Positions 10,331-18,065 of a stretch of 64,000 nucleotides of DNA are shown piece after piece (within the stretch, counting starts at the first letter, position 1; every line of letters starts with the position of its first letter). Location: contig JANXXX010000021.1 of assembly GCA_025350405.1 (NCBI GenBank), positions 1 through 64,000 on the forward strand, in the 5' to 3' direction. Made by a program: the position numbers and the translations under genes. Below the pieces are notes generated by a model. The model was not told where the DNA came from, searched no databases, and saw only the letters and a program-made list of their open reading frames with translations. Source of the stretch: Gallionella sp. Its GTDB lineage: Bacteria > Pseudomonadota > Gammaproteobacteria > Burkholderiales > Gallionellaceae.

Positions 10331-11689
10331 ATGAGACAAGAACAAATCGAACCATCCATAAATTCGATCAGCGGCGGAATCAATTACCCCGGGGTGGCCA
10401 GAGAACCGGACGGAGAATCAGCAAGTGAACCATTCGGCGAACGGCGCCGAACGCTGGGCAATGCAGTCTTTGCGGCGGAAAAGATGCTGGTGACAAGGAT
10501 GCTGCAAACTATCGGCAATCCGCCGGTGCAGATTGTATTGTGGAACCGGCAAGTCATATCGAATCACAATGGGAAAGCGGTGGCGAGGGTGCTTATCCGC
10601 GACCATGGGGCACTATTGAAACTGGTCAGCGATCCCGAGCTTTATTTCGGCGAGTTGTACTCGGCCCAGCGCATAGAAGTGCAGGGAAACCTGCTGGAAT
10701 TTCTCGAAACGGCATATCGGGTCTGGCCGCAACACCGCCAGGGCAATTCCGGGAAAAAGTTGTCGGCTCCGTTCTACGACGCACAGCGCAACACCCTCAG
10801 CGGAGCGCGCCGCAACGTCCAGCACCACTACGATATCGGCAACGATTTTTACAAGCTCTGGCTCGATGAACGCATGCTGTACACCTGCGCGTATTTCCCC
10901 AGCTCAAACGCAAGCCTCGAAGATGCGCAGCTTGCCAAGCTGGATCACATATGCCGCAAATTGTACCTGCGACCGGGCGAGAAAGTGGTGGAGGCTGGCT
11001 GCGGTTGGGGAGCCTTGGCGTTGCACATGGCCAAACACTATGGCGCGAAAGTGACGGCCTACAATTTATCCAGTGAACAGATCGCCTACGCCCGGCAACG
11101 CGCTCGCGCAGAAGGGCTGGACGGGCAGGTCGAGTTCATCGAGGATGATTACCGCAATGTGCGCGGCGAGTTCGACGCCTTTGTCTCGGTCGGGATGCTT
11201 GAACATGTTGGAACGGATCATTATCAGGAATTGGGCGCAGTCATTGACCGCAGCCTCAAGGATAGCGGGCGCGGCTTGATCCATAGCATAGGCCTGAATT
11301 ACCCCCGGCCGATGGACGCATGGACCGAGCGCCACATTTTTCCCGGTGCCAGCCCACCGAGCCTGGCGCAAATGATGCAGATCTTCGAGCCTTTTGATTT
11401 CTCAGTCCTGGATGTGGAAAATTTGCGGCTGCACTATGCGAAGACGCTGGAGCACTGGTTGCAGCGCTATGAAAACAATGTCGATCGCGTGACGGAAATG
11501 TTCGATCTGGAATTTGCGCGGGCATGGCGCTTGTACCTCTCCGGATCTCTCACCGCCTTCAAGATGGGGGGTATGCAATTGTTCCAGGTGAGCTTCGCAC
11601 GCCCTGGCCATAACCAGATTCCATGGACACGGCAGTATCTGTATGAACCGCAGCACAACCCATTGGGAGAATATGATGGAAACTTGTGA
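10331..11689 (+). CDS. cfa: Cyclopropane-fatty-acyl-phospholipid synthase family methyltransferase
   Basis: Members add a methylene from S-adenosylmethionine across the double bond of unsaturated phospholipid acyl chains at the inner membrane. The SAM motif VVEAGCGWGALAL is clear (near residue 220), preceded by the Cfa N-terminal domain and HHYDIGNDFYKLWLDERM. ATG 10331 follows GAGGAG and is better than the upstream ATG at 10265. The reading frame overlaps the FAD reductase gene by about 14 bp. Given those neighbours, a branched-methyl or other modified product is possible instead of a plain cyclopropane. Confidence 0.9.
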   Translation: MRQEQIEPSINSISGGINYPGVAREPDGESASEPFGERRRTLGNAVFAAEKMLVTRMLQTIGNPPVQIVLWNRQVISNHNGKAVARVLIRDHGALLKLVSDPELYFGELYSAQRIEVQGNLLEFLETAYRVWPQHRQGNSGKKLSAPFYDAQRNTLSGARRNVQHHYDIGNDFYKLWLDERMLYTCAYFPSSNASLEDAQLAKLDHICRKLYLRPGEKVVEAGCGWGALALHMAKHYGAKVTAYNLSSEQIAYARQRARAEGLDGQVEFIEDDYRNVRGEFDAFVSVGMLEHVGTDHYQELGAVIDRSLKDSGRGLIHSIGLNYPRPMDAWTERHIFPGASPPSLAQMMQIFEPFDFSVLDVENLRLHYAKTLEHWLQRYENNVDRVTEMFDLEFARAWRLYLSGSLTAFKMGGMQLFQVSFARPGHNQIPWTRQYLYEPQHNPLGEYDGNL

Positions 11690-12791
11690 TGTACTCATTG
11701 TCGGAGGAGGCCCCGCAGGATCGAGTTGTGCGTGGCAGCTACGCCGGCACGGCTTAAATGTGATGGTGATGGACAAGGAACCGTTCCCGCGCGACAAGGT
11801 CTGCGCCGGCTGGATCACGCCAGCGGTGGTGCAGGAACTGCAACTGGACACCGAGGCCTATGCCAAACAGCATGTGCTGCAGCGGATCACGGCCTTCCGT
11901 ACCGGCTTGATCGATGGCAACGAACTGGAAACCCATTACCCTTCTACCGTTAGCTTCGGCATACGCCGCTGCGAGTTCGACGACTATCTGCTGCAGCGCT
12001 CGGATGCGCATTTGCGACTGTGTCAGCCGCTGAAATCTTTGCAACGTGACGGCAAGCAATGGGTCGTCAATGACGCGATCTCGACTCCGATGATCGTCGG
12101 TGCTGGGGGGCATTTCTGCCCGGTGGCGCGTTTCATGGGAGCGAAACTCGGCGCGAACGAGCCGGCCGTTGCCGCCAAAGAAATCGAATTCGAGATGAGT
12201 CCGGCGCAACGCGAAGATTGTCAGGTGCGGGGGGATACACCCGAACTTTATTTTTGTCGGGATATGAAGGGCTACGGCTGGTGTTTCCGCAAAGGCAATC
12301 ATCTGAATATCGGGCTGGGCAGGGAGGACAACCATCTGCTTTCGGAACATCTCGGCTATTTTTGCGACTTCCTCAAGCAGCGCGGCAGAATCCCGCAGGA
12401 CATCCCTGACCATTTCCACGGACATGCCTACCTGCTCTATGGACATGCGGTGCGCAAACAGATCGACGACGGCATGCTGCTGGTCGGCGATGCGGCCGGG
12501 CTGGCCTATCCGCAAAGCGGCGAAGGGATACGCCCGGCAGTGGAGTCCGGCCTGATGGCTGCCGCCACCATCGTGGCTGCCAGGAAAGACTACCGCTGCG
12601 AGCAGTTGCTGCCTTATGCCAGTCGTCTGACGGAACGCTTTGGCGATGCGGCAGCAACAGGCAGCGCCGAATCGTCATTCCTGCGGAGTTTTATTGCCGG
12701 GAAATTACTGGACAACAAATGGTTTACCCGCCACGTGGTGCTGGATCGCTGGTTCCTCCACTCCACCCAGCCAGTCTTACAGGCCGCTTGA
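11676..12791 (+). CDS. FAD-dependent oxidoreductase, geranylgeranyl-reductase-like
   Basis: The N-terminus has the dinucleotide motif VLIVGGGPAGSSCAW, and a second FAD motif LLVGDAAGLAYPQSGEG lies near residue 280. PRDKVCAGWI is typical of geranylgeranyl reductase and related flavin enzymes that reduce isolated double bonds in lipids. ATG 11676 has GGGAG about 6 bp upstream; the in-frame ATG at 11673 is also possible. The overlap with cfa and the cytochrome gene 18 bp downstream indicate one operon. The substrate is probably a lipid, perhaps the Cfa product; this is inference. Confidence 0.85.
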   Translation: METCDVLIVGGGPAGSSCAWQLRRHGLNVMVMDKEPFPRDKVCAGWITPAVVQELQLDTEAYAKQHVLQRITAFRTGLIDGNELETHYPSTVSFGIRRCEFDDYLLQRSDAHLRLCQPLKSLQRDGKQWVVNDAISTPMIVGAGGHFCPVARFMGAKLGANEPAVAAKEIEFEMSPAQREDCQVRGDTPELYFCRDMKGYGWCFRKGNHLNIGLGREDNHLLSEHLGYFCDFLKQRGRIPQDIPDHFHGHAYLLYGHAVRKQIDDGMLLVGDAAGLAYPQSGEGIRPAVESGLMAAATIVAARKDYRCEQLLPYASRLTERFGDAAATGSAESSFLRSFIAGKLLDNKWFTRHVVLDRWFLHSTQPVLQAA

Positions 12792-12809
12792 CGCAACGAG
12801 GAGAATTTC

Positions 12810-13121
12810 ATGACCGTAGCAAAGCAGCTGACTTTTGCATTGTGCCTGTTCTGGAGCATGCATAACTCGGCGCACGCCCAAACGAAGCATAGCGAATCAC
12901 GCGGCAAGCTGCTTTACGAAACACACTGCAACGCATGCCACACCGCGCAAATTCATTGGCGCAAACAGAAGCTTGCGACAGACTGGAACAGCCTTAAAGC
13001 CCAGGTGCGCCGCTGGCAAGCCAATGCCGGGCTGCTGTGGAGCGAACAGGAAATCATGGACGTTACATATTATTTGAACAAAGCCCATTACAGTTTTCTG
13101 GACATTGAACAGGAGGGGTAG
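12810..13121 (+). CDS. Small c-type cytochrome
   Basis: A signal peptide (about 1-23, ending AHA-QT) is followed by one CNACH heme-binding motif at about residue 41. At 103 residues it is a short monoheme domain; several Met residues in the C-terminal half could be the sixth ligand. It would be matured in the periplasm. The start follows GAGGAG. As third gene of the cfa/FAD-reductase operon it may pass electrons to or from that pathway, though cytoplasmic FAD enzyme and periplasmic cytochrome would need a membrane link that is not seen here. Confidence 0.88.
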   Translation: MTVAKQLTFALCLFWSMHNSAHAQTKHSESRGKLLYETHCNACHTAQIHWRKQKLATDWNSLKAQVRRWQANAGLLWSEQEIMDVTYYLNKAHYSFLDIEQEG

Positions 13122-13228
13122 CCGCAGGGTAAAAAGCTGAATCAGGTTTTCCGCCAATAGTAATGGCTGACTTGGCAGATGTGGCCAATTGAAACAGGCA
13201 GCATGTAACCAACAATAAGGAGTTCATC

Positions 13229-13678
13229 ATGCCTATCAGTGAAATTTGTAATCGCGAAGTCGTTATCGTGCAGCGCAGCGACACCATTTTCGAGACGGCC
13301 CGGTTGATGCGCGAGCATCACGTTGGCGATGTGGTGGTTGTCGAAGACCGGGACGGGGTACGGATTCCGGTTGGCATCGTCACCGACCGCGATCTTGTGG
13401 TGGAAATCATGGCCCCGGCACTTGATCAGACGATCTTCACCGTGGGTGACATCATGGTGCCCGATCTTGCTACGGTCAAGGAACAGGCCGGCGTGTCCGA
13501 AACGATAGCGTATATGCGCACCAAGGGGGTGCGACGCGTGCCGGTGGTGAATGCGCACGGCGGGCTGGTTGGCATTCTTACCCTGGATGACCTGCTGGAA
13601 CTTCTCGCGGAAGAATTGCTGGCGCTTGCCAAACTGGTGAAGCACGAGCAGAAAAAGGAAATGATGAATCGTCGCTAG
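13229..13678 (+). CDS. CBS-domain pair protein
   Basis: Two CBS motifs form one Bateman module: residues 1-65 (MREHHVGDVVVVED, GIVTDRDLV) and residues 75-130 (MRTKGVRRVPVVN, GILTLDDLLELLA). Such modules bind adenosine nucleotides and sense energy state. The tail LVKHEQKKEMMNRR is charged. The ATG follows AAGGAG. It is followed by a hibernation-factor gene, and the pair was once duplicated: a C-terminal copy of this protein lies at 13974-14213. Confidence 0.92.
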   Translation: MPISEICNREVVIVQRSDTIFETARLMREHHVGDVVVVEDRDGVRIPVGIVTDRDLVVEIMAPALDQTIFTVGDIMVPDLATVKEQAGVSETIAYMRTKGVRRVPVVNAHGGLVGILTLDDLLELLAEELLALAKLVKHEQKKEMMNRR

Positions 13679-13703
13679 TGCAATTATATAGGAGGAGAAA
13701 ATC

Positions 13704-13970
13704 ATGCATACCCCATTACAGATCACTATTCGTGGCATCGAACATTCAGATGTGCTGGAAACGCACATCCGCCACAAGGTGAACAAGCTTGCTGACTTCA
13801 TCGATCACATCACGACCTGTCGTGTCGTGGTTGAGGTGCCGAACAAGCATCATCTTCAGGGCAGACAGTTCAATGTGCGCCTAGACATCGGCATGCCAGG
13901 CATGCGAGATCGTGGTTAATGGTGACCATACTGAAGATGTATATGTGGCTTTGCAAGATGCGTTCGATTC
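13704..13970 (+). pseudogene. Frameshifted 5' part of a duplicated hibernation-factor gene
   Basis: The first 66 residues match the intact HPF gene at 14255 closely (MHTPLQITIRGIEHSD, VRLDIG). At about 13903 one extra T (GGCATGCGAG against GGCAGCGAG) shifts the frame, so the product ends after 71 residues in MRDRG. Homology continues out of frame to about 13970, where it stops abruptly and CBS-gene sequence begins. It keeps a good AGGAGGAG ribosome site, so a truncated 71-aa peptide could still be made. Confidence 0.85.
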
Positions 13971-13973
13971 AGC

Positions 13974-14213
13974 CAAGTTGGCGAAATCATGGTGCCAGAA
14001 CTGGTCGAAGTGAAAGAACACACCGGCATGTTCGAAGCAATCCAGTATATGCGCGCGATCGGAGTGCGATGCTTGCCGGTGGTGGATCAGAGCGAAGGGC
14101 TGGTTGGCATTCTTACCCTGGATGATCTGCTGGAACTTCTCGCGGAAGAATTGCTGTCGCTCTCAAAGCTGGTGAAGCACGAGCAGAAAAAAGAAATGGT
14201 GAGCCGCCGTTAA
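13974..14213 (+). pseudogene. C-terminal half of a second CBS-domain gene
   Basis: From about 13974 the sequence matches the second half of the CBS gene at 13229 (VGEIMVPELVEVKE against VGDIMVPDLATVKE, then an almost identical GILTLDDLLELLAEELL). The first CBS motif and the start are missing. It joins the broken HPF copy at 13968-13976, so an internal deletion removed the 3' end of HPF copy 1 and the 5' end of CBS copy 2. The ATG at 13989 has no good ribosome site. Confidence 0.85.
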
Positions 14214-14254
14214 CAGAAACTCTCATAGCGCAGTTTTTATATCAGGAGAAAATC

Positions 14255-14641
14255 ATGCATATCCCTTTACAGATCACCATCCGTGGCATGGAACATTCAG
14301 ATGCTCTGGAAACACATATCCGCGACAAGGCGGAAAAACTCGAGGAATTCTTCGATCGCATCATGTCCTGCCGGGTAGTAGTCGAGGTGCCGCACAAGCA
14401 TCATCATCAGGGCCAACAGTTCAATGTGCGCCTCGATATCGGCGTGCCGGGCAGCGAGATCGTGGTTAACCGCGACCATGCCGAAGATGTTTATGTGGCT
14501 TTGCGCGATGCCTTCGATGCCGCTACACGTAAAATTGAAGATTACTCCCGAAAAATTCGCGGTGACGTCAAGACCCACCAGCAAAGGCGCGTGAACGATA
14601 ACTATCTGGGCCTGGATAACCAAATCGTCGATGATCGCTAG
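14255..14641 (+). CDS. hpf: HPF/RaiA-family ribosome hibernation factor
   Basis: At 128 residues this is a short-form hibernation factor. It starts MHIPLQITIRGMEHS and has the family pattern of an N-terminal beta strand, a helix (HIRDKAEKLEEFFDRI), strands (CRVVVEVP, FNVRLDIGVPG) and the helix DVYVALRDAFDAATRKIED. It would bind the 30S decoding region and silence ribosomes during stress or stationary phase. The ATG follows AGGAG. The tail (NDNYLGLDNQIVDDR) is acidic and not typical of short HPF. Confidence 0.85.
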   Translation: MHIPLQITIRGMEHSDALETHIRDKAEKLEEFFDRIMSCRVVVEVPHKHHHQGQQFNVRLDIGVPGSEIVVNRDHAEDVYVALRDAFDAATRKIEDYSRKIRGDVKTHQQRRVNDNYLGLDNQIVDDR

Positions 14642-14716
14642 AGCGGCCAGGCAATAAGGGCGCGATGGGGTGATTCCCGTCACATTGATTTCAACCATGA
14701 AACAAGGAGCATGATC

Positions 14717-15220
14717 ATGTTGGATTCCTTGAAGCAGGCAGGAAAAAATATCGGGCGCGAGCTTGGCCGCACCTGGGAGAACTTGTCGGAAGGCTGGCGC
14801 GAATTGCTCAACCGCAGCAGTGATGCGCTGACTCATTTTTCACGCAACAAGAACGAGGTGCCGATCGAGAGCGGTGCGCTCGCCACTTTTCCACGCTGGA
14901 GCTTGTTGGCGGGAGAAGTCGAAGAAACGGACAAGGAAATCGTGGTGCGGGTGGAGACACCCGGCATGGAGAAAAAGGATTGCCGCATCACGATCGAGGG
15001 CAACATACTCTATGTGAGCGGTGAAAAACATTTCGAGCGTGAAAGCCACGACAGCACCTACCATGTCATGGAGCGTGCCTACGGGTCATTTCAGCGCACC
15101 ATCCCGTTGCCTGGTAACGTCGATGCGGACAACGCGGAGGCGAGTTACAAAAATGGCGTACTGAGCATACGCTTGCCCAAAGTGGATGGCGAAAACCGCA
15201 GAGCTGTTCAGGTGCACTGA
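14717..15220 (+). CDS. Second Hsp20-family small heat-shock protein
   Basis: The N-terminal 60 residues are an amphipathic region (MLDSLKQAGKNIGRELGRTW), followed by an alpha-crystallin domain (about 65-160) with YKNGVLSIRLPK and a terminal VQV motif similar to IxI. ATG 14717 is preferred because AAGGAG lies 7 bp upstream, while the ATG at 14711 is too close. It is clearly different from the 6625 Hsp20, so the island has two distinct holdases. The PEBP-family gene follows directly. Confidence 0.92.
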   Translation: MLDSLKQAGKNIGRELGRTWENLSEGWRELLNRSSDALTHFSRNKNEVPIESGALATFPRWSLLAGEVEETDKEIVVRVETPGMEKKDCRITIEGNILYVSGEKHFERESHDSTYHVMERAYGSFQRTIPLPGNVDADNAEASYKNGVLSIRLPKVDGENRRAVQVH

Positions 15221-15247
15221 TTGCCCGGCGAGCAGGAGAAGATTGCA

Positions 15248-15724
15248 ATGCCACTGACCATCACGGCGCCAACATTCACGCATGATCGCATGATTCCTGC
15301 GCGCCATACTTGCGATGGTGTGAACATCTCGCCACCGCTTGAGTGGACTGGGGTGCCGGCCGGCACGAAAAGCCTGGCCCTGATCATCGATGATCCTGAT
15401 GCGCCGGATCCGGCTGCTCCGAAAACGACTTGGGTGCACTGGGTGCTATATAACATCCCGCCCAATGCAGAAGGCTTGACAGAGGGGATCGCTGAAAAAA
15501 AGCTGCCGGACGGAACCCTGCAAGGGATCAACGACTGGCACCGCACCGGCTATGGCGGGCCGTGTCCGCCGATAGGCAGGCATCGCTATTTTTTTAAACT
15601 TTATGCGCTTGATATTGCGTTGGCAGACCTGAAACACCCCGCCAGGACGGCGCTGGAAAAGGCGATGCGCGGCCATGTCATCGGCCAGGCCGAGTTGATC
15701 GGCTTATATCAGCGCAGGCACTGA
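15248..15724 (+). CDS. YbhB/YbcL family protein (PEBP / Raf-kinase-inhibitor-like)
   Basis: The family signatures DDPDAPDP and the GGPCPPIGRHRYFF segment form the anion-binding pocket of PEBP proteins. Length (158 aa) is normal. ATG 15248 has GGAGAAG upstream. Bacterial members have no agreed function; phospholipid or small-anion binding is suggested by the fold. It is the last plus-strand gene before a small convergent gene. Confidence 0.92.
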   Translation: MPLTITAPTFTHDRMIPARHTCDGVNISPPLEWTGVPAGTKSLALIIDDPDAPDPAAPKTTWVHWVLYNIPPNAEGLTEGIAEKKLPDGTLQGINDWHRTGYGGPCPPIGRHRYFFKLYALDIALADLKHPARTALEKAMRGHVIGQAELIGLYQRRH

Positions 15725-15730
15725 GCAACT

Positions 15731-15895
15731 TTATTTGGCCTTGCGCTTGAGTGCAATGCCGAACAGTTCCAGTACCACACCGGCGGCAAGCAGCAACGCG
15801 CCCTGCCAGATCTCCGGTGCGAGGAACATCAGGATAGCGCCCAGCACCACCATGATCGCTGCAATGGCGCGCCGGGTACGAGGGTTTTTTATCAT
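15731..15895 (-). CDS. 54-aa single-domain membrane protein, opposite strand to the island
   Basis: This frame is below the ORF-track limit and was found by reading the minus strand. The product starts MIKNPRTRRAIA, has two hydrophobic stretches (IMVVLGAILMFLA and GALLLAAGVVLELFGIAL) and ends KRKAK, so it should be a small inner-membrane hairpin. A weak GGTGA precedes the ATG. It ends 7 bp from the PEBP gene and is convergent with it. No function known. Confidence 0.6.
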   Translation of the reverse strand: MIKNPRTRRAIAAIMVVLGAILMFLAPEIWQGALLLAAGVVLELFGIALKRKAK

Positions 15896-15905
15896 TTTGT
15901 TTCAC

Positions 15906-15920
15906 CGAATTATTAATTCG
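15906..15920. promoter_or_regulatory. Perfect 7-bp palindrome upstream of the dnaK-like gene
   Basis: CGAATTATTAATTCG is a perfect inverted repeat with a 1-bp centre, between the divergent small gene at 15731 and the dnaK-like gene. It could be an operator. No regulator is proposed. Confidence 0.25.
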
Positions 15921-16012
15921 AAATTTAAGTATAGAGCAAATAAAAAATTTCTGAAGACAAGATTTTCAAAGCACTTGGCCGGGCCACAAATTTAAAAAAG
16001 GAGGCAAATAAA

Positions 16013-17908
16013 ATGGCCATCATCGGTATCGACCTCGGCACTTCCAATTCCGCTGCGGCAGTGCTGCGCGGCGGAAGGCCGGTCATCATCCCCAGCGCCG
16101 AAGGCATCAGCATCGGCGGCAAGGCATTTCCCAGCTATGTCGCGCTGACCGCCGATGGCCAGATGCTGGTCGGTGAACCGGCGCGGCGCCAGGCGGCGTC
16201 AAACCCTGAGGGCACGGCCAGTGCATTCAAGCGCAAGATGGGCAGGCGCGAAAACATCCGCTTGAGAGACAAGGATTATTCGCCGGAACAGCTTTCCGCT
16301 TTCCTGCTGCAAAAGATCAAGCGCGATGCCGAAGCATTCCTCGGCGAGCCGGTGGAAAAAGCCGTCGTGACGGTGCCGGCTTATTTCGACGACAACCAGC
16401 GCGCCGCCACCAAGGATGCTTGCCGCATCGCGGGTCTCGAAGTGATACGTCTGGTCAATGAACCCACCGCTGCTTCGCTGGCCTACGGCCTCGACCGGCT
16501 GGCGCAGGAACTGCGCATTGTCGTGATCGATCTGGGCGGCGGCACGCTGGATGTCACCATCATGGAATTCGGCAAGGGCGTGTTCGAGGTCAAGGCCACC
16601 AGCGGCGACACCCAACTCGGCGGCACCGACATGAACCAGCGCATTTACGAGCACCTCGCCGAGCGCTTCCAGATGTCCACCGGTGTCGATGTGCGCAAAG
16701 ATCCCAAGGCTACCGCGCGGCTGATCGAGGCGGCCGAGAACGCCAAGATCGAGCTGTCTACCAGCGTCACCACCCATCTCAGCCTGCCCTACCTCGCCGC
16801 CGTCAATGGCGAGCCGCGCCATCTCGAACTGGATCTCAACCGCACCGAACTGGAACGCCTGGTGCGTCCTGTGATCGACCGCTGCAAAGGTCCGGTCGAG
16901 CAGGCTTTGCATGATGCAGGCATCACCCCCAAGGATGTGGATCGCGTGGTGTTCGTCGGCGGCCCGACGCGCATGCCGGTGGTGCGCAGCTATTTCGAGG
17001 AGCTGTTCGGACACAAGGCCGAGATGGGCGTCGACCCGATGGAATGCGTCGCCGCCGGTGCCGCGATCCAGGCCGGCGTGCTGGGCGGAGAAGTTAGCGG
17101 CATCGTGCTGGTGGATGTGACCCCATTAACACTCGGGGTCGAAACGCTGGGCGGTATCGCCACGCCGCTGATTGCGCGCAACACGCCGATCCCGGTCAAG
17201 CGCAGCGAATCTTTTACCACTGCCGCCGACATGCAGACCAGCGTCAACATTCATGTATTTCAGGGTGAGCGGCCAATGTCCGGCGATAACACCAGCCTTG
17301 GCGAATTCAACCTGACCGGACTGCCGCCTGCGCCGCGCGGCATCCCCAAGATCGAAGTGACTTTCGACATCGATTCCAACGGCATACTCAGCGTGTCCGC
17401 CAAGGACACCGCCAGCGGCAAGTCGCAGTCGATCAGCATCACCGGTTCCACGCGTCTTTCCGAGGACACCAAGAAGCGTATGGTCGAAGATGCCGCGCGC
17501 TATGCCGATGCCGACAAGAAGCGGCGCGAGGATGCGGAGAAACTCAATGCGGCGGATGCAGGCTGTTACGAAGCCGAGAAGATGCTCGCCAACTTCTCTG
17601 AAAAACTCACCGACGATCTGAAGAAACGCATCGAGTCTGCGTTGCGCGAGACCAAGGAAGCGCTCCTCAAGAAAGATGTCACGCTTGCTACCGAGCGCGC
17701 TGACGCGTTGCGTAAAGTGCTGCAGGAAGCTGGAGCGGTGCTCTATTCGCAATCCGGGCAGGCCCGCAAGGGCGGGCCTTATGCGGAAACGCGCTGGGAG
17801 GGGACGGAGCCACCGCCTAATGTGGGTGCGGCGACGGGCGAGCCACGCCCCAGCGGAGCGGGGCCGCGCGGCAAGGTGGTGGATGCAGAGTACAAGGAAA
17901 ACAAGTAA
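16013..17908 (+). CDS. dnaK: Variant DnaK (Hsp70) without the Gram-negative insertion
   Basis: ATP-driven foldase. The nucleotide-binding domain has [20 protein letters not shown] and FVGGPTRMP. The linker [11 protein letters not shown] and the substrate domain follow, and the C-terminus ends [10 protein letters not shown] as in bacterial DnaK. Between AFKRKMGRR and SPEQLSA it is about 23 residues shorter than E. coli DnaK, matching the indel that separates Gram-positive and archaeal Hsp70 from Gram-negative ones. The ATG follows AAAAGGAGG. A Lon-like protease and a DnaJ follow on the same strand; no grpE is present. Probably an accessory, transferred copy. Confidence 0.95.
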   Translation: MAIIGIDLGTSNSAAAVLRGGRPVIIPSAEGISIGGKAFPSYVALTADGQMLVGEPARRQAASNPEGTASAFKRKMGRRENIRLRDKDYSPEQLSAFLLQKIKRDAEAFLGEPVEKAVVTVPAYFDDNQRAATKDACRIAGLEVIRLVNEPTAASLAYGLDRLAQELRIVVIDLGGGTLDVTIMEFGKGVFEVKATSGDTQLGGTDMNQRIYEHLAERFQMSTGVDVRKDPKATARLIEAAENAKIELSTSVTTHLSLPYLAAVNGEPRHLELDLNRTELERLVRPVIDRCKGPVEQALHDAGITPKDVDRVVFVGGPTRMPVVRSYFEELFGHKAEMGVDPMECVAAGAAIQAGVLGGEVSGIVLVDVTPLTLGVETLGGIATPLIARNTPIPVKRSESFTTAADMQTSVNIHVFQGERPMSGDNTSLGEFNLTGLPPAPRGIPKIEVTFDIDSNGILSVSAKDTASGKSQSISITGSTRLSEDTKKRMVEDAARYADADKKRREDAEKLNAADAGCYEAEKMLANFSEKLTDDLKKRIESALRETKEALLKKDVTLATERADALRKVLQEAGAVLYSQSGQARKGGPYAETRWEGTEPPPNVGAATGEPRPSGAGPRGKVVDAEYKENK

Positions 17909-17925
17909 TCCCAAAAAATCATTTA

Positions 17926-18032
17926 TCCGCAGATTACACAGATTACGCAAGATTAATAAACCAGCAATCAATCCCATGAAATCTATTCATCACACTGCCT
18001 GTAAATCTGCGTGAATCTGTGTAATCTGCGGA
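17926..18032. repeat. Long palindromic repeat between dnaK and the Lon-like gene
   Basis: The left arm TCCGCAGATTACACAGATTA (from 17926) is complementary to the right arm TAATCTGTGTAATCTGCGGA-type sequence ending at 18032, with one extra base and a loop of about 50 bp. It could act as a terminator or be an extragenic palindromic element. A related, degenerate copy lies at 40141-40180. Confidence 0.75.
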
Positions 18033-18065
18033 CAGTTGGTGTTTTATTAAGCGACTTCAGAAAAA

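Noticed and set aside
13989-14213. Independent 74-aa CBS gene
   Set aside because: It is the C-terminal half of a duplicated CBS gene without its first motif or a good ribosome site; called a pseudogene fragment.
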